Shown: piece after piece, positions 60,837 to 64,000 of the stretch | Layout: every line of letters starts with the position of its first letter | Position numbering within the stretch: the stretch's first letter is position 1 | Notes under the pieces: generated by a model | What the model was told of the DNA's origin: nothing | What the model saw: the letters and a program-made list of their open reading frames with translations, nothing else | Databases searched by the model: none | Program-made: the position numbers and the translations under genes | Source of the DNA: RGIG3102 sp964369975 | GTDB taxonomy: Bacteria > Bacillota > Clostridia > Oscillospirales > Ruminococcaceae | Length of the DNA stretch: 64,000 nucleotides | Assembly (NCBI GenBank): GCA_964369975.1 | Contig: CAYJFZ010000003.1 | Location: 124,001-188,000, forward strand | Direction of reading: 5' to 3'

Positions 60837-61523
60837 TCAGCCGATTTTTTCCAATTCTCTTTTTAGCTTTTTTAGTATCCTTTTTTCAAGTCTTGATATA
60901 TAAGACTGGGATATGCCTATTTCATCCGCTACTTCTTTTTGAGTCCTCTCATCTTTTCCATCTAATCCAAAACGCATAAACATTATTTGCTTTTCTCTGT
61001 TATTTAAACATTCTAAAGATTTATGCACCATAACCTTATCGCTTTGCGTTTCAATGTTTTTGCTAATCTCGTTTTCATCAGTATGTAAAACATCGATTAA
61101 GTTTAATTCGTTCCCATCGGTATCAGTGGATAAAGCTTCATCCATACTGATGTCTATATTTTTATTGCTTTGCTTTCTTAAATACATTAAAATCTCGTTT
61201 TCAACGCATCTTGAAGCATAGGTTGCAAACTTTATATTTTTGCTTGGTGCAAAGCTATTTACAGCCTTAATTAAGCCCATAGAGCCTATGGAAGTTAAGT
61301 CATCAATAGGAATATTCGTGTTTTCAAATTTTTTAGCTATGTAGACAACTAAGCGCAAATTATGAACAATTAATTTATCCCTTGCCCATTTTTCCTTTTT
61401 TTCAAGGGCTGAAAACACCTTTAATTCTTCTTCCCTGTTAAGAGGCGAAGGTAGGGTTTGCGGGCCATTGATATACCATATTTTTCTAAATTTTGCTATT
61501 AAATTAAATATTAAATTCTTCAT
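60837..61523 (-). CDS. sigE: Sporulation sigma factor SigE (pro-sigma-E)
   Basis: Sigma-E drives early mother-cell genes and is made as an inactive precursor. The N-terminus MKNLIFNLIAKFRKIWYING is the pro-peptide with its amphipathic helix; cleavage by SpoIIGA is expected around residues 25-30. Region 2 has LTSIGSMGLIKAVNSF near 75-90 and KFATYASRCVENEILMYLRK near 96-115, and region 4 ends with EVADEIGISQSYISRLEKR near 203-221. A GTG at 61532 is in frame, but AGGTGAT lies over it, so the ATG at 61523 is the start. It follows the spoIIGA stop by one base. Confidence 0.96.
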   Translation of the reverse strand: MKNLIFNLIAKFRKIWYINGPQTLPSPLNREEELKVFSALEKKEKWARDKLIVHNLRLVVYIAKKFENTNIPIDDLTSIGSMGLIKAVNSFAPSKNIKFATYASRCVENEILMYLRKQSNKNIDISMDEALSTDTDGNELNLIDVLHTDENEISKNIETQSDKVMVHKSLECLNNREKQIMFMRFGLDGKDERTQKEVADEIGISQSYISRLEKRILKKLKRELEKIG

Positions 61524-61524
61524 A

Positions 61525-62379
61525 TTAATCACCTAAAATTCTTAAAATTTCTTTACCTAAAATTAATTGGACTTCATTTGATAAATCTTCTTTTGAAAAT
61601 GCTAATAATACATTTTTTACTTGCCCTTGCCTTTTTTCATCACTTAAAATCATCTTATCTATTTTTATAGCTGGCAATAAGCCCTCACCATTTATAGTTG
61701 AGTAAAAAATAGGCGTTATTTTTGTATTACCCCTACTTTCACCGTGTAAAAAAAAGGCAGTTATGTCATTATTTACTTGCGTACCTAAAAACTCTTTAGC
61801 AAAATTATAGTCTATTAGCATTACACTCTTATTATTTATTATGTCTTTTATTTTAAATCCTGTATCATAAAATGCCTTTACTTTAAACGAAGTATTATTT
61901 ATAAAAATAGTGGCTTTTAAATCATCTACTTTTAAATTCTCTCTAAAAAATATATTAAATATATTTATTATAGTAAACACAAATATTATAGAAAAAATGA
62001 GTAATAAAGGGTTGATATTAAAGTATATCATATAGTTTTTTAAATATATTACAGCATTATCTTGCAAAAAAATTAAAAAACCAATTAATAAAAAATTTGC
62101 TAATAAAAAAGCTAATATGTTTTTAAAAAAATAATATTTATTTATGTAACCAAAAGCTAAAATCACACATAGGCATAAAGATATAAGCTTTATTAATAAT
62201 GTAAAAAATAAGCTGTTAATATTCAAAAAAATCCCTAAAGAAAATATAGCCCCTATTAACGCTGATAAAATTAATCGCTTTTTATTATACTGTGTTAATG
62301 AAAAAATTTGCGTGATTTTTAAAAGAAAATAATTTATTATAAAATTGATAATTATCAAAACATCTACATATACTACCAT
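61525..62379 (-). CDS. spoIIGA: Pro-sigma-E processing protease SpoIIGA
   Basis: SpoIIGA is the membrane aspartic protease that cuts pro-sigma-E in the mother cell after a forespore signal. Five membrane segments fill residues 5-142. The cytoplasmic part (150-284) is a retropepsin-like domain with the active site YDTG (D172) in KAFYDTGFKI. LILGKEILRILGD closes the protein. The start VVYVDVLIIINFIINYFLL is the family mark. AAAGGAGAAGGG precedes the ATG at 62379. It is the first gene of the spoIIGA-sigE operon, with a promoter carrying Spo0A boxes. Confidence 0.94.
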   Translation of the reverse strand: MVVYVDVLIIINFIINYFLLKITQIFSLTQYNKKRLILSALIGAIFSLGIFLNINSLFFTLLIKLISLCLCVILAFGYINKYYFFKNILAFLLANFLLIGFLIFLQDNAVIYLKNYMIYFNINPLLLIFSIIFVFTIINIFNIFFRENLKVDDLKATIFINNTSFKVKAFYDTGFKIKDIINNKSVMLIDYNFAKEFLGTQVNNDITAFFLHGESRGNTKITPIFYSTINGEGLLPAIKIDKMILSDEKRQGQVKNVLLAFSKEDLSNEVQLILGKEILRILGD

Positions 62380-62398
62380 ACCCTTCTCCTTTGTTTTT

Positions 62399-62442
62399 AT
62401 TGTAGCTTATGAAGGGTTTTATAAATGTCGAAAAATGTAGAA
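62399..62442 (-). promoter_or_regulatory. Spo0A-type promoter of the spoIIGA-sigE operon
   Basis: On the minus strand TCGACA (62426-62431) and TACAAT (62399-62404) are 21 bases apart, too long for an ordinary promoter. Two 0A-box-like heptamers, TGTCGAA (62426-62432) and TGTAGAA (62436-62442) on the plus strand, lie 10 bases apart, the first over the -35. This mirrors the Bacillus spoIIG promoter, which has 22-bp spacing and is switched on by Spo0A~P. Confidence 0.7.
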
Positions 62443-62474
62443 AATATATTAAATTTCATCGGCATATTTAAACA

Positions 62475-62507
62475 AAAAAAGATGAAAGAAACTTCTTTCA
62501 TCTTTTA
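62475..62507 (-). terminator. Terminator of the M18 aminopeptidase gene
   Basis: AAAGATGAAAGAA and TTCTTTCATCTTT pair around a two-base centre; on the minus strand it follows the stop at 62516 and runs into a T-run. Confidence 0.85.
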
Positions 62508-62515
62508 GTTTTTAA

Positions 62516-63913
62516 TTATTTATTGTAGAAAGCTTCAAATGCTTGATACATTGAGTATATGTCAAGTTTTGATGCTAATTCAAAAGGTGAGTGCATTGAT
62601 AAAATTGGCACACCTATATCAATAGTTTCGATGTTTTTAGCTGCAAGTAATGAAGCTACTGTACCGCCGCCGCCTTGGTCTACTTTACCAAGTAAGCCTG
62701 TTTGCCAAGCGATATTTTTTTCATCAAGTAAATTTGTAACTTTAGCTACAAGCTCTGCACCTGCATCGTTAGTACCGCCTTTACCGCCTGCACCTGTATA
62801 TTTTGTAATTACAACACCTAAGTTTGCATAACAAGCATTTTTAGCTTCGTTTACTTCTGGGAATGTAGGATCAAAACAAGCATTAACATCAGCTGAAAGG
62901 CAAGTTGAATTGCTAAAGCCTGTCAGTACATTAACACCTTGGCTTTGCGCTAAGTATGTAATGAAATGTTCAAAGAAGTCACTTCTTAAGCCAGTAACGC
63001 CTGCTGAGCCTGTTTCTTCTTTATCTGCAAATATTGTAACTGTTGTAAGTGTTGGCTTTTCAGCTTCGAATTCAGCTATTAAAGAAGCATAAGCACACAC
63101 TCTGTCATCTTGACCGTATCCGCCTACAAATCCTCTATCAAGGCCTACATCTTTTGATTTGCCTGCTGGTACGATTTCAAGTTCTGCACTTATGAAATCT
63201 CTTTCAGTTATACCGTATTTTTCGTTTAATAAACTTAATGCTGCAAGTTTCACTGATTCTTTTACTTTTTCATCTTGGTAAGGAAGGCAAGCTATTATAA
63301 CATTCATTTCTTCGCCTTTTAGTACATCTCTCATTTTTCTTTCTGCTTGATCTTTTGCTAAGTGAGGAAGTAAGTCTGTTATTACAAATACCGGATCAGT
63401 ATCAGCTTCACCTATATCAATTTTGATAGTTTCGCCTTTATTATTTATAACAACACCGTGTAAAGCTAAAGGAATTGTAGCCCATTGATATCTTTTAACA
63501 CCGCCATAGTAATGTGTTTTAAAATAAGCTATATCATTTTTTTCAAAAACCGGTATTGGTTTTAAATCAAGTCTTGGTGAGTCAACATGACTTGCGATGA
63601 TGTTTGTTCCTTTGTCTATTGTTTGTGAGCCGATTGTAGAAAGAATAGCAGCTCTACCACGATTATTGTAGTATACTTTATCGCCTGGCTTGTAAGTTTT
63701 TTCACAGTCGAATTCTACATAGCCTTTTTCTTTAGCCATTTTGATGATTGTATCAACAGCTAATCTTTCTGTTTTACTTTCATCTAAAAACACTTTATAG
63801 CCTTCTGAAAAGCTTTGGCTTTTTTCTATTAAATTATAGTCTTTTTTTGCCATGTGTTTTGCTGAGTAAGTTAGTTGTTTTTCTAATTCTTGCCCTTTTG
63901 ATAATTGTTCCAT
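62516..63913 (-). CDS. M18 family aminopeptidase
   Basis: This is a cytosolic dinuclear-zinc aminopeptidase of peptidase family M18 (aspartyl aminopeptidase). The metal ligands are H109 and D111 in ASHVDSPRLD, the bridging D in GYGQDDRVCAY near 268, catalytic E pair in FADKEETGSAG near 298-308, and H in SMHSPFELAS near 440-449. The length of 465 is normal for the bacterial ApeA/AminoP group. AAGGAGAG precedes the ATG at 63913, partly overlapping the end of an upstream frame. It probably takes part in peptide turnover, like the M42 and M3 enzymes in this window. Confidence 0.93.
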   Translation of the reverse strand: MEQLSKGQELEKQLTYSAKHMAKKDYNLIEKSQSFSEGYKVFLDESKTERLAVDTIIKMAKEKGYVEFDCEKTYKPGDKVYYNNRGRAAILSTIGSQTIDKGTNIIASHVDSPRLDLKPIPVFEKNDIAYFKTHYYGGVKRYQWATIPLALHGVVINNKGETIKIDIGEADTDPVFVITDLLPHLAKDQAERKMRDVLKGEEMNVIIACLPYQDEKVKESVKLAALSLLNEKYGITERDFISAELEIVPAGKSKDVGLDRGFVGGYGQDDRVCAYASLIAEFEAEKPTLTTVTIFADKEETGSAGVTGLRSDFFEHFITYLAQSQGVNVLTGFSNSTCLSADVNACFDPTFPEVNEAKNACYANLGVVITKYTGAGGKGGTNDAGAELVAKVTNLLDEKNIAWQTGLLGKVDQGGGGTVASLLAAKNIETIDIGVPILSMHSPFELASKLDIYSMYQAFEAFYNK

Positions 63914-63923
63914 TTTTCTCTCC

Positions 63924-64000
63924 TTATATTGTGTATAGTTCTAAATATGTGTTGTAAGCCTTATTTATCTTACTAACATAATTATTCATTTGTTCATATG
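63924..64000 (-). CDS. Possible C-terminal end of an upstream gene (cut by window end)
   Basis: A minus-strand frame open to the window edge ends at a stop at 63924-63926. Its 24 visible residues (YEQMNNYVSKINKAYNTYLE, then LYTI) look protein-like, and the stop overlaps the ribosome binding site of the M18 gene (TATAAGGAG), as in tightly packed operons. The family cannot be recognised from so little, and it may be a chance frame. Confidence 0.4.
   Translation of the reverse strand, partial: YEQMNNYVSKINKAYNTYLELYTI

Overview
The window looks like a chromosomal segment of a low-GC, anaerobic, endospore-forming member of the Bacillota, class Clostridia. Evidence: strongly AT-rich codon use, GGAGG-type ribosome binding sites, many intrinsic terminators, a sporulation sigma-factor operon (spoIIGA-sigE-sigG-ylmC), yqfC/yqfD/ylbJ homologues, and an anaerobe-type peroxide defence (PerR with a reverse rubrerythrin). 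No species can be named from the sequence alone.

Layout. 1-10 kb: the end of a pyruvate kinase gene, a NodB-type deacetylase, xpt, an SGNH hydrolase, yaaA, a Na/phosphate cotransporter, an M42 aminopeptidase, and an operon aspA - malic enzyme - radical SAM/SPASM protein. 10-21 kb: a TraX-like membrane protein, tRNA-Ser(GGA), then a surface-polysaccharide cluster. That cluster has an ABC-2 exporter pair, four GT2 and two GT4 glycosyltransferases, and a hexapeptide acyltransferase on the opposite strand. 21-26 kb is the most accessory-looking part: a leucine-rich-repeat surface protein with atypical composition, a DUF1848 protein, a solitary HsdR_N-type nuclease-like protein and an IS200-type insertion sequence. 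26-39 kb: a DUF6873-like protein, an HlyD-like adaptor with an FtsX/MacB-type permease, radA, a histidine-less sensor-kinase homologue, gap, ferritin, an AraC regulator, a MATE exporter and mutS2.

39-45 kb holds the conserved block yqfC-yqfD-phoH-ybeY-dgkA-era-yqzL-recO-mutS2, with ylbJ divergent to it; yqzL is a 51-codon gene overlapping recO. 45-55 kb: a glyoxalase, a small membrane protein, galT and galK, a divergent AraC regulator followed by a periplasmic-binding-protein-like lipoprotein and an RlmD-type rRNA methyltransferase, a methyltransferase, yjdM/phnA, a possible 23-residue membrane peptide, pepF, perR and reverse rubrerythrin. 55-64 kb: a SatP-type acetate transporter, an LD-carboxypeptidase, tsf, rpsB with a structured leader, ylmC, sigG, sigE, spoIIGA and an M18 aminopeptidase.

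The observations most worth a second look are: a hairpin between radA and the hlyD-like gene that both hides the downstream Shine-Dalgarno sequence and ends in a T-run; a 39-bp perfect palindrome after tRNA-Ser that copies the right end of the IS200-type element; full-length SigG lacking any ATG, GTG or TTG start; a spoIIGA promoter with two 0A boxes and 21-bp spacing; a sensor kinase homologue with Ser in place of the phospho-accepting His; and the solitary HsdR_N protein. No CRISPR array, prophage, complete restriction-modification system or obvious biosynthetic gene cluster was seen. All assignments come from reading the sequence; no database search was run.
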